Assembly: GCF_003590775.1 (NCBI RefSeq)
Contig: NZ_QYUM01000004.1
Location: forward strand, 248,001 to 312,000
Length of the DNA stretch: 64,000 nucleotides
Source: Sphingomonas cavernae
GTDB lineage: Bacteria; Pseudomonadota; Alphaproteobacteria; Sphingomonadales; Sphingomonadaceae
Direction of reading: 5' to 3'
Shown: one piece after another, positions 44,723-55,064 of the stretch
Numbering within the stretch: position 1 is the stretch's first letter
Layout: each line of letters opens with the position of its first letter
Notes under the pieces: generated by a model
What the model saw: the letters and a program-made list of their open reading frames with translations, nothing else
Told to the model about the DNA's origin: nothing
Databases searched by the model: none
Position numbers and translations under genes: made by a program

Positions 44723-45727
44723 TCAGCGTCGCGCCTTTCTCCACAAATGCTCGGCCAACATCAGCGGCGGCATGCGAAGCCAGTGTGAGCGTGCGTAGAA
44801 AGCGAGCCGCAGCCCCTTGCGCGTTTCACGCCCCCAGCCATCGCGCGCAGCAAGGCGACGAACATAAAACGGATCGAGCGCCCCGCGCTTCGAAACGACC
44901 GGTATCGGCGAACCGAACAGCCTTTCGGTAAGCCGCATCGCGCGGGCGAACTCGCGCGCGATGCCGTGGCGTTCCGCGCGGCGCGGCAATGCTTCCCAGA
45001 CTACGGCATCATTCCGGTATTCGCGTAGCAACCGATCGATATCCCACAGGTTCCTGAGACCACCCGAAAGGTCGCCATCGGCGAACAGGTGGGTCACGGC
45101 ATGGCAGATCATGTCCGGCGGCGAGAGGACGCGAAGGCCGTTTTGAAGCGCCACGCTGTCTTCGATCAGCGCCGCGGCATCGGGCGTGATCCGCGCGGTC
45201 GGCGGCAGGATGGTGTGATGGACGTCGATCATGCGATCGCGCTCGCGGTGGATGAGCGGCGGCAGTTCGTGCATCCAGCGCCGGTAATAGGCATCATCAT
45301 AGGGGTCGGGCTTGACCCATTCCCAGCCGGCTTCAAGCAGCGCCCGTTCGACATCGTCGAGCCGATCGCGTGGCACCAATATGTCTAGATCGCCGATGGC
45401 GCGCCCGGCGCCCGCGTCGAGCCCGGCGGCGGCGAATGCGGTGCCCTTGAGCAATATCACCGAACAGTCGAGCGGTCCGAGCGCACGGCGAGCGGCCTCC
45501 GCCTCCCAGAGTGCGGAGCGGCGCCAATGTTCGGCCGACGCCCGCGCGTCGGCAAGCACGCGTTCCGCGGCGTCCGGGATTGCAAGTCCTTTCAGTCGAT
45601 ACGCAAGCGTTCCGATCAACTGCTCTGCGCGCGCGGCGGCAATCAGCGCGGTCCAGCCGCGCGCGTCGAGCCGCCCGACCGATCCCGGATCGCATAGCGC
45701 GCGCGCGAGCGACAGCGCATCTTTCAC
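44723..45727 (-). CDS. Nucleotidyltransferase of the HPr-rel-A cassette
   Basis: The 334-residue protein is an uncharacterised nucleotidyltransferase (NTP_transf_5 type). The key motif is AIGDLDILVPRDRLDDVERALLEAGW near residues 110-135, with LLKGTAFAAAGLD just ahead. It overlaps the HprK-related kinase gene by 4 bp (ATGA), so the two are made together. I infer a role in nucleotide transfer to the product of the kinase or to its peptide. Confidence 0.82.
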   Translation of the reverse strand: MKDALSLARALCDPGSVGRLDARGWTALIAAARAEQLIGTLAYRLKGLAIPDAAERVLADARASAEHWRRSALWEAEAARRALGPLDCSVILLKGTAFAAAGLDAGAGRAIGDLDILVPRDRLDDVERALLEAGWEWVKPDPYDDAYYRRWMHELPPLIHRERDRMIDVHHTILPPTARITPDAAALIEDSVALQNGLRVLSPPDMICHAVTHLFADGDLSGGLRNLWDIDRLLREYRNDAVVWEALPRRAERHGIAREFARAMRLTERLFGSPIPVVSKRGALDPFYVRRLAARDGWGRETRKGLRLAFYARSHWLRMPPLMLAEHLWRKARR

Positions 45728-46590
45728 CCGGCAAGCTCCGCCCAGAGCATCTCGACCATGCCGAGCGCGGTCGCGGTATCCGGATAATCGACCGCGCGCG
45801 CAGGCACGCGGCGAACAAGCGTTGAAAGCGCGTCGAACCCGGCCTCCCCTAACGCCACATAGTTGGTCGATGCCTGGGTCAGCCTGACGAAGACCTCGCT
45901 CGCGCCCATCGGGCGATCGGCGGCTTCGAAACCGTAACGCGGAAACAGGATCAGTGCGGGCCGCGCAGGCACCCCCATCTCGGCGATCGCGCGCGGATTG
46001 GGCCGCATGTGCCGGATGTCGCCCTTGGGCGTCGCACCGAGGCGCGGCCCGAAACGTTCGGCGGCGGCTTCACTCTCCATCTGCGCGATTGCGCCGTTCT
46101 TGAGACTCACAAGCCTTGGAAAGGCGTGAAGCAGACCAGTATCCGGCTCGAGCAGCGCAAATTCGTCCCCCATGAAACGCCATCCGCGCTCGCCGAGCAA
46201 GGCCGCAAGCGTCGACTTGCCCGCGCCCGAATGCCCCGTCATCAACAACGCTCGGCCGTCACGCTCGACCGCCGAGGCATGCAGCAGCAGGAAGCGCCGC
46301 TGCCCGAGCGCCATTTGCAGGTTCATCCCCATTTCTGCGGCGAGCAACCCATGGGCAAGCGACAGCGGCGCGGCGTCGGGCAACGTGAAATCACCACGGA
46401 TCGCGATCGAGGGGCGCAGCCAGCGCCGCCATGGCCGTTCCGGTTCGAGCCGCACGGTAAAATCGGCGATACCGCCGTCGGGCCCGGGATAACCCGCATA
46501 GAGCGTCGCCAGTTCGGTCACGGGCCGGCGCCAGGCCGAACCGATGCGAAACCCCACAGGGCCAATGCGAACGTCAAAATGATGCTTCAT
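45724..46590 (-). CDS. HprK-related kinase A
   Basis: The 288-residue protein resembles the P-loop core of HPr kinase. Walker A is GHSGAGKST (K125), followed by GWRFMGDEFALL, and then SLKNGAI. It has been grouped as 'HprK-related kinase A' in a peptide-modification system whose chemistry is not settled. It overlaps the PqqD-like gene upstream by 4 bp and the nucleotidyltransferase gene downstream by 4 bp. Confidence 0.9.
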   Translation of the reverse strand: MKHHFDVRIGPVGFRIGSAWRRPVTELATLYAGYPGPDGGIADFTVRLEPERPWRRWLRPSIAIRGDFTLPDAAPLSLAHGLLAAEMGMNLQMALGQRRFLLLHASAVERDGRALLMTGHSGAGKSTLAALLGERGWRFMGDEFALLEPDTGLLHAFPRLVSLKNGAIAQMESEAAAERFGPRLGATPKGDIRHMRPNPRAIAEMGVPARPALILFPRYGFEAADRPMGASEVFVRLTQASTNYVALGEAGFDALSTLVRRVPARAVDYPDTATALGMVEMLWAELAG

Positions 46591-46865
46591 GCCCTCGCGA
46601 CGAGGCCGGCGACCTCGAGCTCCAGCAGCCGTGCCGCAATGACAGGTTCGGCCTCGCCCCGGTTCAGTTCGTGGGTGGCAGCAAGGCGCCGAACGATTTC
46701 GGTGACGTCAGCCTGCCCCTGCTCCAGTGCGGCGAGTATTTGCGGGACGGGCTCTGCAACGACATGCGTGATGCCCGAAGTGCGATGGTAGATCAGGTCG
46801 AGCGTGTCGAGCGCGATGTGGCGCCGGTGCGCGGCGGGTTCGGCGCGATATACAGGACCGGGCAT
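46587..46865 (-). CDS. PqqD-like peptide chaperone of the HPr-rel-A system
   Basis: The 92-residue protein resembles PqqD/RRE-type peptide-binding domains (LDLIYHRTSGITHVVAEPVPQILAALEQGQADVTEIVRRL; LLELEVAGLV). Such proteins present a precursor peptide to modifying enzymes. It is coupled by overlap to the kinase. A Tat-signal protein gene ends 10 bases upstream of its start, making that protein a candidate substrate. Confidence 0.85.
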   Translation of the reverse strand: MPGPVYRAEPAAHRRHIALDTLDLIYHRTSGITHVVAEPVPQILAALEQGQADVTEIVRRLAATHELNRGEAEPVIAARLLELEVAGLVARA

Positions 46866-46875
46866 GACAAAGGCG

Positions 46876-47280
46876 TCAGCCCCGCGGGTTCTGGAGCGAG
46901 GCGTAGCAGGTAAAGCCGCTCATCCCGTGCTGAAGGCGCCGGATATAATTGGTATAGGCCTGGCTCTGTTCCATCGTCGTGCCAGGAAGCGATCGCCCGT
47001 CAAGCGCCGCCCTCACCTCTTCGCCCGTGAATGGCCGCGGCGCAGGCGCGAAGGCGCCGGGCGTGTCACGCGGAACGAGGCTCCCGTCGGGAGCAATATG
47101 ATGCCCTGCGCGCCCTGCTTCGGGCACCGGAATATCGCAATTGAGCACCGAACCCGTCGCCTGCGCGAGCGCGGGACGGATCGAGACAACCGCGGAGGCG
47201 GCAACTGCGCCCAGCATCAGCGCCTGCCGCCGTGTCGGGACGCCTGGCGCATCGCGTTCCTGCTTGTCGATTTTGCTCAT
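46876..47280 (-). CDS. Tat-signal protein, possible HPr-rel-A substrate
   Basis: The 134-residue protein has a twin-arginine signal (PTRRQALMLGAVAASAVVSIRPALAQA). The mature part (about 95 residues) is rich in Pro, Gly and charged residues, with two cysteines (VLNCDIPV; FTCYASLQ), and has no known domain. It is the first gene of the run leading into the PqqD-like, kinase and nucleotidyltransferase genes. Being the modified substrate is inference only. Confidence 0.65.
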   Translation of the reverse strand: MSKIDKQERDAPGVPTRRQALMLGAVAASAVVSIRPALAQATGSVLNCDIPVPEAGRAGHHIAPDGSLVPRDTPGAFAPAPRPFTGEEVRAALDGRSLPGTTMEQSQAYTNYIRRLQHGMSGFTCYASLQNPRG

Positions 47281-47372
47281 AGCCCGCCCTTTTTGCCCGA
47301 TTGCGCTTACATATTCGTAAACCTTGGGCGAAGCGACGCGGTTAACTATTTATGTGGCCGGAACGTCTTGCG

Positions 47373-48980
47373 TCAAACAGCGCGCTGCCGCCGGAGGAAC
47401 AACGCTTCCAGCGCATTCCAGGCCACGCCGGGCTCAAGCCGCGCGTGCCGAACCGGCGGCAAATCCCCCGGACGATAAAGCGTGTAAACCGCGTGCATAG
47501 CACCGTGGACCGAATATTCGACGGTGAAGACGACATCGACTGGCATCTCGGTAAACTGACCGAGGAACGCAAAATTTGCCGCACCCTGCGGGACGATCAA
47601 CGGCCGATCGCCCAGCGCGCGGCAGCTAAAAAGCGACGAAGCGTAGGGCAGCATTGCGGTCGTCACATCGGTGCTGGCGCGGATCTCGTCGAGCGCATCC
47701 TCGAAACCGAGATGATGTACCAATTCGGCCAGTATCTCGTGCCCGGTACATTGCGACATCGGCTTTTTGATGAAGTCGCCGGGCTTGTCGATGTGGAGTC
47801 CATATCCCCAGAGCGTGAACGTATCGGGAGGCATGTCGCGAAAATGCGGCTGGTGCGGCACAACGATCGACATGAGCCATGCGGAATTCACGAACGACAT
47901 CAAGGCGCCGGTTCCAGGCTGATTGTTCGAGAATTCAACGATCCGTCGCAACAACGCGTCACCGCGCATGGTAAGCGTGAATGACTCCCATTTATTCTCC
48001 TCGATATTGCCGAAGAACACCGATGGGCGCCCGAAATCTTCCGCCTTCATCGCGAGCGTCTCCCAGAGCCGCCAGGAGCCGTCGCGCCGGTCACGAACAA
48101 GTTCGGGCACGCTGTCATTGCCGGCATAGCATGCATCCGCGATGATCGAGCCGATGGTAACGAACACAGTATCCTGATCCTGGACGTCGATGACCGCCGC
48201 GCGATGTGCTGTTTCGACGTGCAAACGCGTCGCCCTTCGGCGCGTCGTATCGTCCTGAGTGAAATCGATGTCGATCACGCATGTGCCAAAGCGCACGTCC
48301 ACGCCCTGCGCCTCCAGCCAGCGCTGAATGGGACGCACGATCGAGTCATATTGATTGTAGCGCGTCCGCCGCACGCCCGAGAGCGTGTGCAGGTGTGAGA
48401 ATTCGCGCGCGAAGCGGAGGAAATAGCGCCGCAGTTCCACTGCGCTGTGCCAGTTCTGAAAGGCGAAAGTGGTGCGCCACATCTGCCAGAAATTGGTGCA
48501 GAAGAAATGCTCCGAGAATATCTCGTCTATCCGGCGCGTACCGAGCAATTGCTCGGGCGTGGTCATCAGCCGCATCATCGCAACGCGATCCTGGAGGTCG
48601 AAGCCATATTCCCGCGCCTGGACAATATGCGGTCCGCGCGAAATCAGCCGGGCGCGCGATTCGGTTTTCACCTGTTCGTTGAAAGCAAGGATCTCTTCGC
48701 GGACGGTGAGCGGAGGGCTTTCGAGTGAAGGAATCGTCTCGAGCAGATTCCAGAGTGAATCATAGGCCTCTTCCTCGAACATGCGGCCGCCGCGCGTGAC
48801 ATAGCCGCGCTGCGCCGGAGAAAGCGCTCCGTCGAGCGCACCGCCGGTGATCTCGCTTTCTTCAAGGATATGCACATGTGGCCCCGGCACGCCTGCATCG
48901 CGAATGAGGAAAACCGCCGCGGCCAGGGACGATATCCCGCCGCCGACCAGCCATGCATGCGATTGCTGCGGATCGATCAT
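47373..48980 (-). CDS. ohyA: Oleate hydratase (FAD-dependent)
   Basis: The 535-residue protein adds water to the double bond of unsaturated fatty acids. The N-terminal FAD site is AWLVGGGISSLAAAVFLIRDAG, and the family blocks RGGRMFEEEAYDSLWNLL, NQYDSIVRPIQRWLEAQGVDV and NFAFLGQFTEMPVDVVFTVEYSVHGAMHAVYTL are all present. It is slightly shorter than the longer bacterial members (about 580-640). It stands alone. Confidence 0.95.
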   Translation of the reverse strand: MIDPQQSHAWLVGGGISSLAAAVFLIRDAGVPGPHVHILEESEITGGALDGALSPAQRGYVTRGGRMFEEEAYDSLWNLLETIPSLESPPLTVREEILAFNEQVKTESRARLISRGPHIVQAREYGFDLQDRVAMMRLMTTPEQLLGTRRIDEIFSEHFFCTNFWQMWRTTFAFQNWHSAVELRRYFLRFAREFSHLHTLSGVRRTRYNQYDSIVRPIQRWLEAQGVDVRFGTCVIDIDFTQDDTTRRRATRLHVETAHRAAVIDVQDQDTVFVTIGSIIADACYAGNDSVPELVRDRRDGSWRLWETLAMKAEDFGRPSVFFGNIEENKWESFTLTMRGDALLRRIVEFSNNQPGTGALMSFVNSAWLMSIVVPHQPHFRDMPPDTFTLWGYGLHIDKPGDFIKKPMSQCTGHEILAELVHHLGFEDALDEIRASTDVTTAMLPYASSLFSCRALGDRPLIVPQGAANFAFLGQFTEMPVDVVFTVEYSVHGAMHAVYTLYRPGDLPPVRHARLEPGVAWNALEALFLRRQRAV

Positions 48981-49122
48981 AGGCCCGCGCCCCTCGTTCC
49001 GATTTGTGGGAGGGACTTTAACTTCAACGCGTTGCGAGGCGCAAGGCGGGACAAATCCCCCTATCGGTGTGACGCGCGCAATCCGCAGTCGACCGCCCCC
49101 CCAAGGCGCGCGCGCAGCAATT

Positions 49123-49140
49123 CTGTCATCACATTGTCAT
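49123..49140 (+). promoter_or_regulatory. Pho box before phoR
   Basis: CTGTCAT, 4 bases, then TTGTCAT matches the two 7-bp direct repeats of the PhoB binding consensus. It ends 22 bases before the chosen phoR start. An upstream ATG at 49139 lies within the box, which argues against that start. Confidence 0.85.
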
Positions 49141-49162
49141 GAAATCGGTTATGAGGCGCGAC

Positions 49163-50392
49163 ATGAAGGCCATTGATTCTGCGTGGACCGTCGCCGCAAT
49201 CGTCATCGTCGGCATCGCCGCGCTTGTCGGGATCGCGCTCGGCGCAAGTTTCGAAGCAACACTCGTCTTCCTGCTCGGCGGCGTCGGGGCAGTGCTGTTG
49301 GCGATCTATCCGCTGTCCAACGTCCACGACGCGTCGCGCCCCGTGAACCCTCCCGGCCAGGATGGAACTGGCACCATGACAGCGGTGCTCGAGGCGCTGA
49401 CCGATCCCGTGCTGCTGGTACGCGACGGACGCGTGCTCAACGCCAATAACGCCGCCATCGCGCTTCTGGGAAAACATATCGCGGGCGAGGATATTCGTAC
49501 CGCCATCCGCCATCCGGCAGCAGCCGAGCATCTGGCCCGCAGCTTCCGCGGCGGCACCGATCGCGGGATCGAACTGGTGGGCCTTGGCGCGCGCGAGCAA
49601 CGTTGGCTGATGCACGTTGCCGAGATGAGCGACGGCCGCCGGCTGGTACACCTCGTCGACCGCAGTCTGGCGCATGCCGCCGAGCGTATGCGCGTCGACT
49701 TCGTCGCCAATGCGAGCCACGAGCTGCGCACCCCGCTCGCTGCGATCCTTGGCTTCATCGAAACGCTGGGAGATCCCGAAGCGGGCGGCGACGAAGGTAC
49801 GCGCAATCGCTTCCTCGACGTAATGATGAAAGAGGCGCGGCGGATGCAGACGCTCGTCGACGACCTCATCTCGCTTTCCAGGATCGAGGCGGAGAAGCAC
49901 CGCGCGCCCGACGACGCGGTCGATCTCGCGTCGCTGATCGGCGACGTCAACCGCGTGGTCAAGGACAGCCCCGATGGCGAGGACCGCGATCTGTTGATCG
50001 TGATCGATGAAGGCGTGCCGCCTGTGGCGGGAGACCGAGCCCAGCTTTCGCAGCTCCTCCACAATATCGTCGGCAACGCGATCAAATATGGGCGCAGCGG
50101 AACGCCAATCCGCATCGCAATGACGCGCAACGGCGATTCGATGGTGCGACTTTCGGTCGAGGACGAAGGCGAAGGCATCTCCGCAGAGCATCTGCCGCGA
50201 CTCACCGAGCGATTCTACCGTGTCGATTCGGGGCGCAGCCGCGCGATGGGCGGAACCGGGCTCGGCCTCTCGATCGTCAAGCACATCGTCGAGCGTCACC
50301 GGGGACGGCTTGATATCGCAAGCATTCAGGGCAAGGGCACGACCGTAACGGTCAATCTGCCCACCGCGCCGGGCGCACTGTCATCAAACTGA
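49163..50392 (+). CDS. phoR: Phosphate sensor histidine kinase PhoR
   Basis: The 409-residue kinase has one or two N-terminal membrane helices (VAAIVIVGIAALVGIALGA, FLLGGVGAVLLAIYPL), a PAS-like domain (LTDPVLLVRDGRVLNANNAAIALLG, about 75-170), a dimerisation/phosphoacceptor site (H186 in NASHELRTPLA) and an ATPase domain (NAIKYG, VEDEGEGI, GTGLGLSIVKHIV). GAGG sits 6 bases before the ATG at 49163. It starts the pho/pst operon and is expected to be induced by PhoB through its Pho box. Confidence 0.95.
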   Translation: MKAIDSAWTVAAIVIVGIAALVGIALGASFEATLVFLLGGVGAVLLAIYPLSNVHDASRPVNPPGQDGTGTMTAVLEALTDPVLLVRDGRVLNANNAAIALLGKHIAGEDIRTAIRHPAAAEHLARSFRGGTDRGIELVGLGAREQRWLMHVAEMSDGRRLVHLVDRSLAHAAERMRVDFVANASHELRTPLAAILGFIETLGDPEAGGDEGTRNRFLDVMMKEARRMQTLVDDLISLSRIEAEKHRAPDDAVDLASLIGDVNRVVKDSPDGEDRDLLIVIDEGVPPVAGDRAQLSQLLHNIVGNAIKYGRSGTPIRIAMTRNGDSMVRLSVEDEGEGISAEHLPRLTERFYRVDSGRSRAMGGTGLGLSIVKHIVERHRGRLDIASIQGKGTTVTVNLPTAPGALSSN

Positions 50393-50395
50393 CAC
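50378..50395 (+). promoter_or_regulatory. Pho box before pstS
   Basis: CTGTCAT, 4 bases, then CTGACAC fits the PhoB direct repeat. It overlaps the last codons and stop of phoR and lies 79 bases before the pstS start, so pstS should have its own phosphate-starvation promoter. Confidence 0.82.
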
Positions 50396-50474
50396 ACAAC
50401 TGCAACAAAAGCCCAAAGACACACTGCTAGTGGCGGCGCCGAGCCGCAAGATCCATGCGGCAGGGGAGATCCAG

Positions 50475-51521
50475 ATGTTGAAGAATTTCGCTTTCGTCGC
50501 CGTTTCGGCGCTCGCGCTTGCTGCTTGTGGCGATGAGGCCGGAAGCGGCGCGTCGGGCGCGCGCGACCAGATCAAGGTGGTCGGTTCGTCGACGCTCTAT
50601 CCGTTCACGACGGCGGTTGCGGAAAAGTTCGTGACCAATAACCCGCGTTTCAAGGCCGCGGTGGTCGAATCGACCGGCACCGGCGCCGGAATGAAGCTGT
50701 TCTGCGCGGGCGTTGGCGCCAACCATCCCGATATCGAGAACGCTTCACGCCGAATTAAAAAGTCGGAGTTCGAAGACTGTCAGAAGAACGGCGTCAAGGA
50801 CATCGTCGAGATCCAGATCGGCATTGATGGGCTCGCGCTGATCGAGGCCAAGAATGGCCCCAAGATGGCGCTGACGACCGCGGATATCTATAAGGCGATC
50901 GCAGCCAATCCCTATGGCAAGCCCAACACCGCCAAGACCTGGAAAGATGTGAACCCCGCGCTCCCCGCGGTCGCGATCCAGGTCTATGGCCCGCCCTCGA
51001 CCTCGGGGACCCGCGACTCACTCGCCGAGCTGATTCTCGAAAAGGGCTGTGATGCGAACCCCGAGATGAAGGCGCTCAAGAGCCAGGACGCCGACAAGCA
51101 CAAGGATATCTGCACGAAGGTCCGCGAGGACGGCGCCTATATCGAATCGGGTGAGAACGACAATTTGATCGTCCAGAAGCTGACCGCCAATCCCAACGCC
51201 ATCGGCGTGCTCGGCTACAGCTTCCTCGAGGAAAATCTCGCCTCGGTGACAGGGGTCAAGATCAACAATGTCGCGCCGACCTATGCGACGATCGCCGACT
51301 TCTCCTATCCCGGCGCGCGTGCGCTCTATATTTATGTGAAGGGCGCGCACCTCAACGCAATTCCGGGCCTCAAGGAGTTCCTTGGCGAATATGCTTCGGC
51401 CTGGAACCCCGATGGCTATCTGGCCAAGCGCGGTCTGATCGCGTCGCCCGACGCGGTGCGTGCGGCCAATGCCGAGGTCGCAACCAAGCTGACCTTCATG
51501 AACGGCAGCGACCTGAAATAA
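50475..51521 (+). CDS. pstS: Phosphate-binding lipoprotein PstS
   Basis: The 348-residue substrate-binding protein carries a lipobox (ALALAACG) and phosphate-site motifs (VVGSSTLYPFTTAVAEKF; VESTGTGAGMKLFC; PPSTSGTRDSLAELI). It captures phosphate in the periplasm for PstCAB. CAGGGGAG lies ahead of the ATG at 50475. It is the first transport gene after its own Pho box. Confidence 0.95.
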   Translation: MLKNFAFVAVSALALAACGDEAGSGASGARDQIKVVGSSTLYPFTTAVAEKFVTNNPRFKAAVVESTGTGAGMKLFCAGVGANHPDIENASRRIKKSEFEDCQKNGVKDIVEIQIGIDGLALIEAKNGPKMALTTADIYKAIAANPYGKPNTAKTWKDVNPALPAVAIQVYGPPSTSGTRDSLAELILEKGCDANPEMKALKSQDADKHKDICTKVREDGAYIESGENDNLIVQKLTANPNAIGVLGYSFLEENLASVTGVKINNVAPTYATIADFSYPGARALYIYVKGAHLNAIPGLKEFLGEYASAWNPDGYLAKRGLIASPDAVRAANAEVATKLTFMNGSDLK

Positions 51522-51618
51522 GCCTATGACCCGGACGGAGGAGGCATTCGCTTGCCTCCCCGCCCGGCCATATTGCTTCGACGGCGACACAACGAAAGGC
51601 GCAAGACCAATAGTGTCC

Positions 51619-52989
51619 ATGCTTGCACTCCTGTTTCTCGTGCTCGGCCTGGGGCTTATCGCCTGGGTCACCGCACGGATGCGCGCCGCGCGTTTTGGCG
51701 GCACGGGAACCGCCCGCGCGCACTCGCTTCCCGCCTATCATGGCTGGTATGTCGGGCTCTGGACCGCGCTGCCCGCCCTGATCTTCCTGGGGATTTGGGC
51801 AACGGTGTCGCCGGGCCTGATCACGCAAGCGGTGCTCGCGACGCCCGCGGCCGCAGACCTTCCCGCATTCGGCATGGAGCGTTCCGCCATTCTGTCCGAG
51901 GCGCGTGCACTCGCCAACGGCTCGATCCAGACGGCGTTTAACCCGCAGGCCAATGCGCTCGCCCCCGCCTATGCGCAGGCGATCACCAAATATGGCGTCA
52001 TCGGCACCATCCTGGCGCTGGTACTTGCCTTTGCTGGCGGTGCCTATGCGTTCACGCGCATCAAACCCGATTTCCGGGCGCGCACCCGCGTCGAGCGGTT
52101 GGTGATGGCCGCGCTGCTGGTCGCTTCGCTCGTCGCGATCCTCACGACCGTCGGCATCGTGGCGTCGCTGCTGTTCGAATCCGTGCGCTTCTTCTCGATG
52201 GTCTCGCCCGTGGAATTCCTCTTCGGCACAAAATGGAGCCCGCCCGCATCCAACATGCCGGCGTCGTCGGGCGCGTTCGGTGCGATCCCGCTCTTCTGGG
52301 GTACGATTTTCATCGGCGCGATCATCGCGATGCTCGTCGCGATCCCGCTCGGTCTGATGAGCGCGATCTATCTGACGCAGTACGCCAAGCCCTCAACGCG
52401 AAGCTGGATGAAGCCTATCCTCGAGATCCTCGCGGGCGTGCCGACCGTGGTCTACGGCTATTTTGCCGCGCTTACCGTTGCACCCGCACTGCGCGACTTC
52501 GCAGTCTCGATCGGGATCAGCGGGGCTTCATCCGAATCCGCGCTCGCCGCCGGCATAGTGATGGGCGTGATGATCATCCCCTTTGTATCCTCTATGGCCG
52601 ATGATTCGATCGCGGCGGTCCCGCAGGCTATGCGCGATGGCTCGCTCGCCATGGGCGCGACACCCTCGGAAACGATTCGCAAGGTGCTGCTTCCCGCGGC
52701 GCTGCCGGGCGTCGTCGGCGGCGTCTTGCTGGCCGTGAGCCGCGCGATCGGCGAAACCATGATCGTGGTGATGGCCGCGGGTCTTGCGGCCAACATGACC
52801 GCAAACCCCTTCGCTTCGGTGACCACCGTGACCACGCAGATCGTCCAGTTGCTGACGGGCGACCAGGAATTCGACAGCGCCAAGACGCTCGCCGCCTTCG
52901 CGCTGGGCCTGGTGCTGTTCGTCATCACGCTGCTGCTCAACATCGTCGCGCTGCGTGTCGTGAAAAAATATCGGGAAGCATATGAGTAA
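51619..52989 (+). CDS. pstC: Phosphate ABC transporter permease PstC
   Basis: The 456-residue membrane protein has an extra N-terminal region of two helices with a periplasmic loop (up to about 160) before the standard permease core (IPLFWGTIFIGAIIAMLVAIPLGLMSAIYL; RDGSLAMGATPSETIRKVLLPAALPG, the contact loop with PstB). The start is uncertain. The ATG at 51619 is used; a GTG at 51613 and an ATG at 51526 share the frame, but the first 31 residues from 51526 look non-native. The stop overlaps the pstA start. Confidence 0.9.
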   Translation: MLALLFLVLGLGLIAWVTARMRAARFGGTGTARAHSLPAYHGWYVGLWTALPALIFLGIWATVSPGLITQAVLATPAAADLPAFGMERSAILSEARALANGSIQTAFNPQANALAPAYAQAITKYGVIGTILALVLAFAGGAYAFTRIKPDFRARTRVERLVMAALLVASLVAILTTVGIVASLLFESVRFFSMVSPVEFLFGTKWSPPASNMPASSGAFGAIPLFWGTIFIGAIIAMLVAIPLGLMSAIYLTQYAKPSTRSWMKPILEILAGVPTVVYGYFAALTVAPALRDFAVSIGISGASSESALAAGIVMGVMIIPFVSSMADDSIAAVPQAMRDGSLAMGATPSETIRKVLLPAALPGVVGGVLLAVSRAIGETMIVVMAAGLAANMTANPFASVTTVTTQIVQLLTGDQEFDSAKTLAAFALGLVLFVITLLLNIVALRVVKKYREAYE

Positions 52990-54276
52990 GGCCATGACTG
53001 TCGAGGCCCCCCTCCCCACCATCAGGGCTGCGCGCAAGCCAACCGACTGGAAGACCGACGCGATGCAGCGCCGGATCACCCGGCGCTATGCCGCCGAACG
53101 CCGCTTCAAGCTGATGGGGCTGGGAGCGGTGCTGATTTCGGTCGCTTTCCTTGCCTTTCTGCTGATCACCATGCTCGGCAATGGCGCGCGCGGCTTTACC
53201 CAGACCGAAATCCGGCTGCCTGTGGATTTTCCGCGGGCTGCGATGATCCTCGATCCTGCAGCTCTCAAGGGACCGCACGCTGAAGTGGCCCTCGCGACCG
53301 CAGATATCGAAGGAGCGACTACTGCCGCAGCGGTGGCGGCCTTTGGCCCCGCCGGCGCGGACTATATATCGGATAGCGCGTGGTTGAAGGTGCGCGACGC
53401 GATCAGGGACGACCCGTCTGTCCTCGCCAGGAAGGTCGAGATCGACGTTCCGGCGGCGACGGCCATCGATCTGGCAGCCAAGGGCAAAGGCGAACCGCCC
53501 GCCGAGGCCATCTATAAAAGACTGAACGTGGAAGGTCGCGTCAGCACGGGCTTCAATGCCACCTTCCTGACCTCCGCAGATTCGACCGATCCGACCCGGG
53601 TCGGCATCTGGGGGGCGCTCAAGGGTTCGCTGCTGACGATGTTCGTCACTCTGTTGCTCGCTTTCCCCGTCGGCGTGCTCGCTGCGATCTATCTCGAGGA
53701 ATATGCGCCGCGCAATCGCTGGACGGATCTGATCGAGGTGTCGATCAACAATCTCGCAGCGGTGCCCTCGATCATCTTCGGCCTGCTGGGGCTCGCGGTG
53801 TTCCTGAACTTCATGCACCTGCCCCGCTCGGCTGCACTGGTCGGCGGCACAACGCTCGCGCTGATGACGATGCCCGTCATCGTCATCGCCGGACGCAACG
53901 CGATCAAGTCGGTGCCCCCCTCGATCCGCGACGCCGCACTCGGCATCGGCGCAAGCCCCGTGCAGGTGGTATTCCATCACGTCCTGCCGCTTGCGCTGCC
54001 CGGTATCCTCACGGGTACGATCATCGGCATGGCGCGCGCGCTCGGCGAGACCGCACCGCTGCTGATGATCGGCATGCGTGCCTTCATCGCAACCCCGCCA
54101 GGCGGCATCGCAGACCCCGCCACCGTATTGCCGGTCCAGATCTTCCTCTGGTCCGACGAGGTGAGCCGCGGCTTCGTCGAGAAGACGTCTGCCGCGATCA
54201 TCGTGCTGCTGGTCTTCCTGCTGACGATGAACGGGCTCGCAATCTATCTTCGCAACAAATTCGAACAGCGCTGGTA

Positions 54277-54277
<1 letters not shown>
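52982..54277 (+). CDS. pstA: Phosphate ABC transporter permease PstA
   Basis: The 431-residue permease has a DUF3333-type N-terminal part ([36 protein letters not shown], then a periplasmic stretch to about 200) and the core with its coupling loop ([26 protein letters not shown]). It overlaps pstC by 8 bp and its stop overlaps the pstB start by one base (TAATG). Confidence 0.95.
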
Positions 54278-55050
<773 letters not shown>

Positions 55051-55064
55051 GGAAAGACGAGACT

